Assembly: GCF_004193775.1 (NCBI RefSeq)
Contig: NC_041021.1
Coordinates: forward strand, 24,272,632 to 24,336,631
Length of the DNA stretch: 64,000 bases
Reading direction: 5' to 3'
From: Glycine soja
Lineage: Eukaryota > Streptophyta > Magnoliopsida > Fabales > Fabaceae
Position numbers and translations under genes: made by a program. Shown in pieces: positions 11,131 to 21,206 of the stretch (positions are counted from its first letter, which is position 1; the number at the start of each line of letters is the position of its first letter). The notes beneath the pieces were generated by a model. The model saw only the letters and a program-made list of their open reading frames with translations, ran no database searches and was not told the origin of the DNA.

Positions 11131-12218
11131 TGTAGATGCAAATGCCTTTGGTGTTTTGATGATGATCATGGTGATATGATGCAATTGATACAAATGGGCT
11201 TTTCAAGATTAAGTTCAAGACAATACTTCAAGATTACAAGTCAAAACATCAAGATGATCACTAGAATATTAGGACGGGAATTCCTAATTGAATTAGCAAA
11301 AGGTTTGGCCAAGTAATTTAAATTAAAAAGTGTTTTTCAAAGGATTTACTCTCTGGTAATCGATTACCAGAGGATGTAATCGATTACCAGTGGCCAAATA
11401 TGCTTTACAACAGCTATTAAAATTTGAATTCGAAATTTTAGACTGTGTAATCGATTACACAATTTTGGTAATCGATTACCAGCAGTTAATAAACGTTTTA
11501 ATTCAAATTTTAAAAGCTGTAATCGATTACACAATTCCTGTAATCGATTACCAGACAGGATTTTCAGAAAATATTTCTAAGAGTCACAAGTTTTCAAAGG
11601 CTTTATTCATGACCACCAATGGTCTATATATATGTGACTTATAACACGAATTTGCTAAGAGTTTTTCAGAACAACAAGTGTTTATCCTCTCAAAGAGCAA
11701 AATCATTTTATCCTCTTAAGAATTCCTTGGCCAATTCAATTGCAATTCATTAAGAAATTATTTGAGTGCTCAATCTGTAAAATCTATCTCTTTCTAGAGA
11801 GATTCATTCTTCTTGTTCTCCTAATTCTCTAAGGGATTAAGAGACCGTGGGTCTCTTGTTGTAAAGGAATTCTAAACACAAAGGAAGGATTGTCCTTGTG
11901 TGTTTAGAACTTGTAAAAGGAATTTACAAGATAGTGGAACTCTCAAGCGGGTTGCTTGGGGACTGGACGTAGGCACAAGGGTGTGGCCGAACTAGTATAA
12001 ATCCGAGTTTGAACTTTCTCTTCCCTTAATCTCCTTTGTTTATTATTGCTTTATATTTATATTCAAATTGTTTTATTTGAATCAATATTAAAGAAGTTCA
12101 TTGTTAAGGGAATTTATAACTTGAATAAAAAGTGAAATAGATTTTTAATTGGGGAAGTAGTTTGGAATATCTTAATTCAACCCCCCTTCTCAAGATATCT
12201 TAGGCCACTTGTCTAACA
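11131..12218 (-). mobile_element. Solo LTR, minus orientation, TSD CAGAG, inside the 24-bp array
   Basis: On the minus strand it runs from TGTTAGACAAGTGGCC to CATTTGCATCTACA (TG...CA, 1088 bp). The flanks are CAGAG at 11126-11130 and 12219-12223, bases of the array unit itself. Six TAATCGATTA palindromes lie within about 200 bp (11355-11555), most as GGTAATCGATTACC. It is the same family as 7516-8498 but better preserved. Confidence 0.9.
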
Positions 12219-13562
12219 CAGAGGGCTACACGCCCTCGCCTTCAGAGGGCTACACGCCCTCACCTTCAGAGGACTACACGTCCTCGCCTTCAGTGGGCTA
12301 GACGCCCTCGCCTTCAGAGGACTACCCGTCCTCACCTTTAGTGGGCTACACACCCTCGCCTTCGTAGGGCTACACACCCTCACCTTCTGAGGACTACATG
12401 TCCTCACCTTCAGAGGGCTACACGCCCTTGCCTTCAGAGGGCTACGTGCCCTCACCTTCAGAGGACTTCACATCCTCGCCTTCAGTGGGCTAGACGCCCT
12501 CGCCTTCAGAGGACTACACGTCCTCACCTTCAGTCGGCTAGACACCCTTGCCTTCAGAGGGCTACACGCCCTCACCTTCAGAGGACTACACGTCTTCGCA
12601 TTCAGTGGGCTAGACGCCCTCGCCTTCAGAGGACTACACGTCCTCACCTTCAGTTGGCTACACACCCTCGCCTTCGTAGGGCTGCACGCCCTCACCTTCT
12701 GATGACTACATGTCCTCACCTTCAAAGAGCTACACGCCCTTGCCTTCAGAGGGCTACGCGCCCTCACCTTCAGAGGACTATACGTCCTCACCTTCAGTGG
12801 GCTAGACGCCCTCACCTTCAGAGGACTACACGTCCTCACCTTCAGTGGGCTAGACACCCTCGCCTTCAGAAGGCTACATGCCCTCACCTTCAGAGGACTA
12901 CACATCCTTGCCTTCAGTGGGCTAGGCGTCCTCGCCTTCAAAGGACTACACATCCTCACCTTCAGTGGGCTACACACCCTCGCCTTTGTAGGGCTACACG
13001 CCCTCACCTTCCGAGGACTACATGTCATCACCTTCAGAGGACTACATGTCCTCGCCATCAGAGGGCTGCACGCCCTCGCCTTCGTAGGGCTACACGCCCT
13101 CACCTTCCGAGGACTACGTGTCCTCACCTTCAGAGGGCTACACGCCCTCGCCTTCAAAGGGCTACACGTCCTCACCTTCAGAGGACTACACGTCCTCACC
13201 TTCAGTGGGCTAGACGCCCTCGCCTTTAGAGGAATACACGTCCTCTCCTTCAGTGGGCTAGACGCCCTCGCCTTCAGAGGGCTACACGCCTTCACCTTTA
13301 GAGGACTATACGTCCTCGCCTTCAGTGGGCTAGACGCCCTCGCCTTTAGAGGACTACACGTCCTCACCTTCTGTGGGCTAGATGCCCTCGCCTTTAGAGG
13401 ACTACACGTCCTCCACTTCAGAGGACTACACGTCCTTGCCTTCAGAGGGCTGCACGCCCTCGCCTTCAAAGGGCGATACGTCCTGAACTTCAGAGGACTG
13501 CACGCCCTCGCCTTTAGATTGCTACGCATCCTCACTTTCAGTGGACTCCATATCCACACCTT
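12219..13562 (+). repeat. 24-bp tandem array of Ogre A, part 2 (~56 copies)
   Basis: This is the continuation of the array interrupted by the solo LTR, with the same two interleaved unit types. It ends near 13562 with degraded units (GTGGACTCCATATCC). A 363-codon minus-strand frame is again a product of the 24-bp period. Both parts together are about 3 kb, roughly 125 units. Confidence 0.95.
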
Positions 13563-13639
13563 AAGAGAATTTAAGGTCCTTTGCCCTTAAATGCTTAACC
13601 GAGACTTGCATTCCCGGTTATGGGGCAAGTAGTTTCCTT

Positions 13640-14390
13640 TTATCAGTTCCTAGGCCACCCCGTGATCCTGGAGGAGGGCCACCTATGCAAGTACAACCAG
13701 AGGAGGAGGCTATCATGTAGCTACTATGCATACCGGGGCAAGATTTCACCTGTGCCACTGCAAAGAAATGTGTGCGGATCATGCGTACCAACATGACCAC
13801 TATTACACAGATATGGATGACGTTGCTACTTAGATACATTCTTCTCAACGACCGCAATGCCGATCTCCCCCTACGAAAGTATCGGTTGGTCTGTGCCATC
13901 ACGACATAGTTAAGTATGCATATGGTTCAAACTAATTTATGATGTCATCTATTGTTTGCAGGGATCGCGCCCGCAGGACACCCAGTGGACCCAAAGAAGT
14001 CCAACAGGGTCCTGGGGCTTCCAACTCTGATTACGGGCCTCTGTTAGTTCTACAGAGTGCCCATCACCCCCAACAAGGTCATTAGGCCCTGCATTAATCG
14101 GGCTTTCATCAAGAAGTATTGCGCCCCCAGGCAGGCAGAGGGCGAGACACCACAACAGCCTGGGGATGGCTAGCAACAGGCAACAAATGCACCGCCGCCA
14201 CCTCCAGAGCCCCTCAGCTCATCCACAAAAAGGTTAGAGTATTGCCTACGACACATGGCCGACCAATAGGTGACCAAGTCCAAAGCCAAAGGTAAGCAAA
14301 GTACTAGGTTCGTGACCGACAAGTCATCAGGCGTCCAGCTCAAGACGTTAAAGAAGCACTACTAGGAGGCAACCTAGTAACTTTTAAATT
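13640..14390 (+). pseudogene. ORF4 pseudogene of Ogre A (protein of unknown function)
   Basis: Fragments in different frames: FLGHPVILEEG (about 13645), then IMRTNMTTITQIWMTLLLRY and NDRNADLPLRKYRLVCAIT (about 13777-13905), then, after a degenerate stretch, LFAGIAPAGHPVDPKK, LITGLC, VPITPNKVIRPCINRAF and KKYCAPRQAEGETPQ (about 13950-14150), and a Pro-rich tail with stops. The same protein is read at 50652-51222 (minus) in C, and its C-terminus at 44069-44250 in B. I recall soybean and pigeonpea proteins with this text annotated as putative plant transposon proteins; no biochemical role is known to me. Several stops and frameshifts make this copy dead. Confidence 0.7.
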
Positions 14391-14489
14391 TCTGCTTGTT
14401 ATTTGATCACCTTTTGTTTCGCGAGTTATAGTAGGACACGCCTAGTTGCTCATGATCCTAGGAATCTGAATAAAACAAGCACAAGCTCG
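14391..14489. other. Spacer after ORF4 in A
   Basis: A short non-coding stretch following GGCAACCTAGTAACTTT. A similar stretch (GGCAACCTAGTATCCTTTAA) reads on the minus strand near 55080-55100 in C, which supports placing it within the ORF4/3' region of this family. Confidence 0.35.
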
Positions 14490-14581
14490 GAAGGTAGTCA
14501 TACCTCACAAAATATATATATGTATGTTTAGGTAGTGAAAATACCTTAGATATGCATGTATGTAAACAAAAAAATACTTCA

Positions 14582-14652
<71 letters not shown>

Positions 14653-14815
14653 TAGGTAGAAAGATACCTTAGATATGCATGTATGTAAACAAAAAATACT
14701 TCACAAAAGATATATATGTATGTTTAGGTAGCAAGATACTTTAGATATGCATGTATATAGCAAAAAGATACCTCACCAAAATATACAATGTTTAGGTAGC
14801 AAAATACCTCATGAA
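14490..14815. repeat. AT minisatellite with a long (TA)n run
   Basis: The words TATGTTTAGGTAG and TAGATATGCATGTAT recur about every 70-115 bp (14522, 14647, 14720). Between them 14585-14648 is an almost pure TA dinucleotide run. It is probably replication slippage in the 3' region of A; nothing comparable is seen in B. Confidence 0.85.
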
Positions 14816-14879
14816 AAAAAAGGGAAAAAACAAAAAACAAACAAGAAAAAGAAATAAACAAATGATAAAAAAGAAAAAA

Positions 14880-16240
14880 GAAAATAATAAGAATAAAAGT
14901 TGTCTAGCTAAAAATCAACTTGCTCGTGAAAAGAGATAATTTCCAACTTTTATTTGAAGGAAAAAATTCGCTGATCATAACCAGTTTTTGAGAAAAAATG
15001 TGTGTACACATTTGAAGGGTAAATGTTGTGAAAGTTTTTCCGAACACCCAAAATGGACTCGGATGAATGCAAAAATTGATAAAAGAACATATTTTGGAAA
15101 CACTGGGTTGAATTAAATAGAGGAAATGAATCTTGAGCCCTAGCATCACATGACCATAAAAGTTCGACACTTGAGTGTCCACATAGGTGCATGCATGACT
15201 AGTTTTGCATAAAATTTCCAAATCATCATTGTTGCATTTGTGTCATGGAAATAATGTGGGACATACCCTTTTATCCTTGAACTAAACCAAACCCTGACAT
15301 ATATCATGTCCAGCTGTGCTACAAGCCTTGAGCCAAAATCCCAACTTACCATAAACCTTGACCCAGGGTGAGAATATCAATCCTTGCCCTAGGAAGAAAA
15401 CAAAAAAAGAAGGAAAATCCCCAATCAAAGAATGGGAGAAAGCAAAAAAGGAAAGAAAATTCCCAATTAAAAGAGGGAGAGAAAGCAGAAAAAAAGAAGA
15501 AAAAAGAAAATCCCCGATCAAAGATCGGAAGAAAACAGAAGAAACATGCAGAAAGGTCTTTGGACCAGACAATATCTGAACAATACAGAATTGTCACCAA
15601 GAAAAAAAAAATAGAAGAAAAAAGGAAACCACGACCTAAAGTGGCCCTCTCCCTTTGATTACCAACCAAAATCCTGTGCGTCGGTGACTTGTTCGCTTCG
15701 CGCTAAACAAAAATAGAAAAGGAAAAGGCCAAAAACATTCAAAGCCAAAAAATTCCCACAAAAAAACACCATTCCCAAGAAAAAGTCCTACTGATCCATG
15801 ATCACGCATGTAATCTTTGATTTGATAGGAAATGATTTGCAAGATGAAGTCATGGCATATCTATGGTTCGGAATTAGGACGAAACACTTACCTATGTGAG
15901 GTTAATACACTTTGAGTGATTTTCTTCTATTTTAGTTGAACCCAATGTTTCCTCTAAATGGTCATTTAGAAACGAAATGCTAAACATCCAAAATCTCATT
16001 TGTGGTTGTGAGAAAATTTCATCGGCATACTCCCCTTCCCCGGTAGACACACTGTTTTTCATCCGGAAAGCATATGTTGCTCTGATTAGTTGGAAGTTTT
16101 CTCTCTTTACTAAAGCATGCTCGCATTTTAGTGAAGAAAACACCGAGACTATTTTTAGTCTCACAAGTTATCCAGAACTACGTAGGTCTGAGTTCCTCAT
16201 TGAGGATACGTAGGAGCAAGAGACTCACTTTTTTCGGCCG
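14880..16240 (+). other. Conserved non-coding 3' region of Ogre A
   Basis: This matches 44670-45965 of B closely over its whole length, for example AACATATTTTGGAAACACTGG, GGACCAGACAATATCTGAAC and CATGATCACGCATGTAATC. Several A-rich frames run through but none is shared intact between copies, so I treat it as untranslated. It ends at the CTACGTAG hairpin (16178-16213) and passes into tandem repeats. Confidence 0.7.
16178..16213 (+). promoter_or_regulatory. Two-stem hairpin CTACGTA...TACGTAG
   Basis: Outer arms CTACGTA (16178-16184) and TACGTAG (16207-16213), inner arms CCTCA and TGAGG around one base. The same place in B (45901-45937) keeps the outer arms. The outer arms also occur in the LTRs, e.g. 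about 3680-3723, 18664-18707, 48397-48440 and twice in D's LTR. The role is unknown. Confidence 0.6.
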
Positions 16241-16960
16241 CCCCCACAATATCTATCATACTAACACTGGAGTCACTTGACATGCGGAGATACCCGAGTG
16301 GTTATCCGTTTAAACCTTCTTTTGCTATCTCTAAGACTCAAAGCATGATAGCACGCAGAGACTAACGTCATCTTCTGCACCCTTTGTCATTCGTGGCCAA
16401 CAAGCCCGTTGACACGCGGAGATTTACGTCATCTTCCGCGCAGACAATTTCTGTCATACTGACACTGGAGTCACTTGACATGCGGAGATACCCGAGTGGT
16501 TATCCATTTAAAACTTCTTTTGCTATCTCTAAGACTCAAAGCATGATAGCACGCAGAGACTAACGTCGTCTTCTGCACCCTTTGTCAATCGCGGCCAACA
16601 AGCCCGTTGACACACGGAGATTTACGTCATCTTCCGTGCAGACAATTTCTGTCATACTGACACTGGAGTCACATCACATGCGGAGATACCCGAGTGGTTA
16701 TCCATTTAAGCTTTCTTTTGCTATCTCTAAGACTCAAAGCATGATAGCACGCAGAGACTAACGTCGTCTTCTGCACCCTCCTTTGTCAATCGCGGCCAAC
16801 GAGCCCGTTGACACACGGAGATTTATGCCATCTTCTGCGCAGACAATTTCGTTCATACTGACACTGGAGTCACTTGACATGCGGAGATACCCGAGTGGTT
16901 ATCCGTTTAAATCTTTCCTTTGCTATCTATAAGACTCAAAGCATGATAGCAAGTTGGGTG
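16241..16960 (+). repeat. ~198-bp tandem repeat in the 3' region of A
   Basis: The word ACACTGGAGTCAC starts at 16264, 16462, 16660 and 16861 (spacings 198, 198, 201), giving three full units and a partial one. Each carries GATACCCGAGTGGTTATCC, GACTCAAAGCATGATAGCA and two short hairpins of the form GCAGA...TCTGC and CGCGGA...TCCGCG. Confidence 0.9.
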
Positions 16961-17650
16961 CTAAACGTGCATAGACGAATTTTGTGCCCTATATCATTCA
17001 GGAACAACAAGCTGAGTGGGTAAATGCGCAGAGACATATTCTGCGCCCTTTATCATTCAGAAACAACAAGCAGAGTGGGTAAACACGCAGAGACATATTC
17101 TGCGCCCTTTATCATTCAGGAACAACAAGCTGAGTGGGTAAACACGCAGAGGCAGATTCTGCGCCCTTTATCATTCAGGAACAACAAGTTGAGTGGGTAA
17201 ATGCGCATAGATAGATTTTGCGCCCTTTATCATTCAGGAACAACAAGTTGAGTCGGTAAACACGCAAAGACAGATTTTGCGCCCTTTATCATTCAGGAAC
17301 AACGAGTTGAGTGGGTAAACACGTAGAGACAGATTCTGCGCCCTTTATCATTCAGGAACAACAAGCTGAGTGGGTAAACGCATAGAGACAGATTTTGTGC
17401 CCTTTATCATTCAGGAACAACAAGCTGAGTGGGTAAATGCACAGAGACAGATCTTGCGCCCTTTATCATTCAGGAACAACAAGCTGAGTGGGTAAATGCA
17501 CAGAGACAGATTCTACGCCCTTTATCATTCAGGAGCAGCATGGTGGGTGATAAACGCGCAGAGATAAATTCTGCGCCCTTTGTCATTCAAATTTTGCAAG
17601 TTGGGTGATAAACACGTAGAGACAAGTATGTGCCCTTTGTCATTCAAAAA
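16961..17650 (+). repeat. ~59-bp tandem repeat in the 3' region of A (about 11 copies)
   Basis: CCCTTTATCATTCAGGAACA recurs about every 59 bp from roughly 16990 to 17590. Each unit also has CGCAGAGACAGATTCTGCG or variants, a 6-bp-arm hairpin. Related words fill 17650-17868 and the corresponding parts of B (46390-46850) and, inverted, of C (31600-31990). Confidence 0.9.
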
Positions 17651-17868
17651 TAGTAAGTCGAGAGCTGGGCGGAGACAAATTATGGTCATTCTGCATGCCT
17701 TTTCGCCATCCAAAGGCGATCGTATCCGGTGGCATGCAGAGACAAATTATGGTCATTTTGTATCTCGCCGCCCAGGCTCGATCATTTCCAACAAAACGCA
17801 GATACAAATTATGGTCATTCTGCATCTTGAATCATCCGAGAGGAACAAATTCGACAGTATCAGGATGA
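17651..17868 (+). other. End of the 3' region of A, polypurine tract deleted
   Basis: Irregular copies of GAGACAAATTATGGTCATT end at TATCAGGATGAT (17859-17870). In B this word is followed by about 130 bp including a polypurine tract and then the LTR start. A jumps straight into a point about 160 bp inside the LTR. Without the polypurine tract and U3 end this copy could not be copied again. Confidence 0.7.
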
Positions 17869-19050
17869 TCCGTGACATGCCGGAAATTGAAAGCAAGTGT
17901 TAGTGTGCAATTCGTAAAGTTCCGTAACGTTCCGCTAGGAAAAAAAGGATGATTATGTAATTCGTAAGGTTTGATAACATTACGAAAAGAAAACAAGCAT
18001 CGTTACGAAATTCGTAAAATTTCGTAACGTTACGGAAAAAAATCACCAAAAAAGAGCAAGGGGTGTATTTAGTAAAAATGGGGGTGCTAATAGCAACCAG
18101 GCCCACTTGGGCCTTCCAGAAGGCGTTTGCTTCTGGAGGAAGCAACCTAGCTCGCCTGGGCGAGCTAGGTGGCAAGCTTCTCCCCCATTTTCCTATAAAT
18201 AGGGGGAGAAGTGAAGGGAAAAAAGGTTCAACCCTCCTGGTATCTAAGATTCACTTAAAATTAGTGAGAGAAATTGTTTCCATGAAGAAAATCCAAGCCG
18301 AGGGGCTTCCGTAACGTTTCCGTGGGTGATTTTGCGAAGATTTTTAATCGTTCTTTGACGTTCTTCGTTCGTTCTTCGTCGTTCTTCGGTCTTCAACTGG
18401 TAAGTTCTAGAAATCGAACTTTTTAATTCAATCTATGTACCCTTGGTGGCCCCATTTGTTTCGCCTAAAATCAATATGTAACTTTGTTACCTCTTTCAAA
18501 AATAAAGAAATCATTAATGGTCCAATGCCTTAATGTTTTCTCACTTTTCAAAAGAATTGAAAGATTGTCTAATGGTCCAACGCCTTAAATGACCTTTCAT
18601 TAAAAAAAACATATCTTGCAAAAAAGGATAAAAAATAACCAAAACGCTTTGTTCACAAAAGAACTACGTAGGTTTGATTTTCTCATCACAATTGAGGAAT
18701 ACGTAGGAGCAAAGGGAAACGCCCTTGTCGACCTCAAAAAGATAAAAACATAAAAAGGCATAAAAGATACATAAGAACGTAAAAAGGGAAAAGAATATAA
18801 ATTGAAGTCATATTTGCACATTTGATTAAAGGCTGCCGTCTCTTATGACGGACGCATGGGGTGCTAATACCTTCACTGTGCGTAAATACAACTCCCGAAC
18901 CTTTCACTTAGAATTCGTAGATCACGTCTTTTCCGGTTTTCCGAAATTTTCCTCAAATAAACGTTGATGGCGACTCCGCGCGTATTCCTTTCTTGGAACA
19001 CGCACACGCGAGTCACGCATCGCCCTCCCGCCGAAGGGTAGGTTGCGACA
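17869..19050 (+). repeat. 3' LTR of Ogre A, truncated and internally deleted
   Basis: This matches the 5' LTR from about its base 160 onward and ends GGTTGCGACA before the CAGAG duplication. It lacks the TGTCATACCC start and has a second gap of about 425 bp at 18460 (TTTGTTTCGCCTAAAATC), joining points equivalent to about 3050 and 3475 of the 5' LTR. A TATA box lies at 18194-18201. Confidence 0.85.
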
Positions 19051-19105
19051 CAGAGTATGAAAAACCTCGGGATTTCAGGTCAAATCCTTTCCAAGGTGGA
19101 GGGGA
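19051..19105 (+). pseudogene. Tail of the H unit 1 reading frame
   Basis: CAGAG (19051-19055) is the second copy of A's target duplication. The following bases, up to GGTGGAGGGGA, match the ends of units 2 and 3 (20726-20779, 22402-22455). This closes the frame interrupted at 2270. Confidence 0.8.
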
Positions 19106-19530
19106 TGATGCAATCCTACCCCCCAAGGATATTTGATAGAAGACTCCAAGAGGATTGGGCTAGAGCTACTAAAGAAGGCCCTAGGGTTCTCATGAACCTT
19201 AGGGTAGATTTTTGAGCCCATGGGTCAAGGTTGGATTCACTCTTCTTTGTAAATGTTAGAATTGGTTTTTCCTTCTTTTGGGCCTTGTATTTTGGCCATT
19301 CTAGTAGTATAGGGTTTTAGCCTTGTATTTCAAGGCATTTTGAGTAGTCTTTGTAATAGGGACTTTTTTTTTATATTTTCATGTATTTTGGCATGGGGGT
19401 GAGCTTAGCTATTATAGGGGGGTGTAGCTAAGCTCTAGCTTCTTTAGGAATCTTCTCAAGGAAGCTTCTCAAGGAGGTGAGCATAGTTATTAGAGGGGTG
19501 TGTGTAGCTAAGCTATAGCTTCTCAAGGAA
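19106..19530 (+). repeat. Truncated LTR, unit 2 of H
   Basis: Same start (TGATGCAATCC) and same truncation after CTTCTCAAGGAA as unit 1; nearly identical in sequence to units 1 and 3. Confidence 0.8.
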
Positions 19531-20813
19531 TCCTCCTTAAAAGGAAGTCTACTTCAAATTCTTATGGCTCTTACTCTTATCTAAAGAAAGACCAAGGTCA
19601 AGGCATCTTAAGGGTGACACCTCCTAAGCCCAAAGATGATAAGGGGAAGACAATAGAAAATCAACCCCTTAAGGCTAGTATGCAAGAGAAAACTAGCTCT
19701 ATAAAGTGCTTTAAATGTCTTGGAAGAGGGCACATTACTTCTCAATGCCCCACCAAGAAAACCATGATTATGAGGGGCCAACACATTTATAGTAGCCAAG
19801 ATGAGGATACTACTTCACCTTCCTCCAGTGAAAGTGAAGAAGTAAAAGGGGAAGAATCTAGTGAAGAAATATATCCCCAAGAAGAAGGACAACCTTTAAT
19901 GGTTAAGGAGGAGTGTAAGGAGGTAAGTGTCTCCTCCAAGAGGTTAGATAAGAAGGAAAGTCATTTTGAAATAAAGACAAATATTAAAGAAACTTCCCCT
20001 CTTGGACAACCTCCACATCTTCTCCATTGTAAAAAGACACTTGTTAGCACTGTGACACCTCTTGGGCTTGAGGTTATTCCTCATGTAAAGGAGTTGTTGG
20101 ATGAGGGTTTGGTTCGTAAGAGCTTAACTCCTTGTGCTTTGTTGGTGCCCAAAATAGGTATTATTAGGCACCAAATCCCTAAAATAAGTGATATGATGAA
20201 TGTGTTGAGTGTTGAAACCCTCTTTCTCAAAATCAGTCATGCACCCAACATTTGCCTGAGTCATGTACTTAGGGACTCATTAGGTAGTTTTGTTCTTATT
20301 TTTGGTTTTCATACAAACTTAGGTGCTCATATGGGACACCTTAGGTTTGTCGTATTTTTTTGTAGGAATAATCAACATGAAAATTCTGAAAAAGGTATGC
20401 TTTATTGCATTACTTTCCGTAACTTTTTAAATAGTGATCAAGGGGTTCCCACGGACCCTAAAAGAATAAAGGTCATTCCTGAATGGCCTACTCCACGAAG
20501 TATAAGGGAAATCTGGGGCTGCCATGACTTAACAAACTTTTACAAAAGGTTTGTCCCATATTTTTCTATACTTGTAGCACCACTCATTGAGTTGGTGAGG
20601 AACCATGTTCCTTCATGGGAAGATCTCAATGAAAAGGGGTTTCAGACCTTACCCTACTCTAACATACTCAACACCACTAATACATATGTTTTTATTCTTT
20701 TTATAGGTGTCGAGGGAAGGAGCTCAGAGTATGAAGAAGCTCGGGATTTGAGGTCAAATCCTTTCCAAGGTGGAGGGGATGATGCAATCCTACCCCCCAA
20801 GGGTATTGGATAG
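19512..20813 (+). pseudogene. gag/RT-remnant reading frame, H unit 2
   Basis: Open from the codon after TAA (19509) to a TAG at 20811. It holds the knuckle CFKCLGRGHITSQC, the acidic linker and the RT/connection fragments described for unit 1, plus about 37 residues absent from unit 1 (MGHLRFVVFFCRNNQ...). The apparent start at 19614 is GTG, so without an upstream start translation would begin at the ATG just before the knuckle. The last codons (GGGDDAILPPKGIG) read into the next LTR. RT active site, protease, RNase H core and integrase are absent. That it stays open in three copies could be chance plus recent duplication, or selection for a gag-like product. Confidence 0.7.
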
Positions 20814-21206
20814 AAGACTCCAAGAGGAATGAGCTAGAACTACTAAAGAAGGCCCTAGGGTTCTCATGAACCTTAGGGTAGATTTTTGAGCCCATGGGTC
20901 AAGTTTGGATTCACTCTTCTTTGTAAATGTTTGAATTGGTTTTCCCTTCTTTTGGGACTTGTATTTTGGCCATTCTAGTAGTATAGGGTTTTAGCCTTGT
21001 ATTTCAGGGCATTTTGAGTAGTCTTTGTAATAGGGACTTTTTTTTATAGTTTCATGTATTTTGGCATGGGGGTGAGCTTAGCTATTATAGGGGGTGTGTG
21101 TATCTAAGCTCTAGCTTCTTTAGGAATCTTCTCAAGGAAGGTTCTCAAGGAGGTGAGCTTAGTTATTAGAGGGGTGTGTGTAGCTAAGCTCTAGCTTCTC
21201 AAGGAA
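20780..21206 (+). repeat. Truncated LTR, unit 3 of H
   Basis: Third truncated LTR of the tandem array, 1674 bp after the previous one, with the identical junction to the gag tail at CTTCTCAAGGAA. Confidence 0.8.

Larger units (their letters stand above)
2271..19050 (+). mobile_element. Ogre-like (Tat lineage) retrotransposon A, degenerate, inserted in H
   Basis: The LTRs begin TGTCATACCC and end GGTTGCGACA. The insertion is flanked by CAGAG (2266-2270 and 19051-19055), and removing it rejoins the H reading frame, which reads across the same bases in unit 3 (near 22400). Order: 5' LTR, primer site, leader, gag pseudogene, an unassigned segment, tandem arrays, an ORF4 remnant, a 3' region with more tandem repeats, and a damaged 3' LTR. 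ORF1 is missing and no protease, RT, RNase H or integrase can be found, so A could only have moved in trans or lost these parts after insertion. Two solo LTRs of another family are nested in it. Confidence 0.9.

Noticed and set aside
9563..13559. Long frames of Lys/Arg/Ser/Pro octapeptides (minus strand) and Leu/His-rich ones (plus strand)
   Set aside because: They follow from a 24-bp repeat without stops; several frames on both strands are open at once and a solo LTR cuts the array. No start or gene context.
13900..13961. Possible intron ending TTTGCAG in A's ORF4
   Set aside because: C reads through the same place as coding sequence (IYLFAGMPPTRHP), so the AG is part of a codon.
14585..14648. 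(TA)n run as an origin or scaffold site
   Set aside because: Simple slippage repeat within a retrotransposon; nothing else supports a function.
15282..15669. Phe-rich minus frames and Lys-rich plus frames around 15.3-15.7 kb and 44.5-45.4 kb
   Set aside because: Low-complexity A-rich DNA; the frames differ between A and B although the DNA is conserved, so it is not coding.
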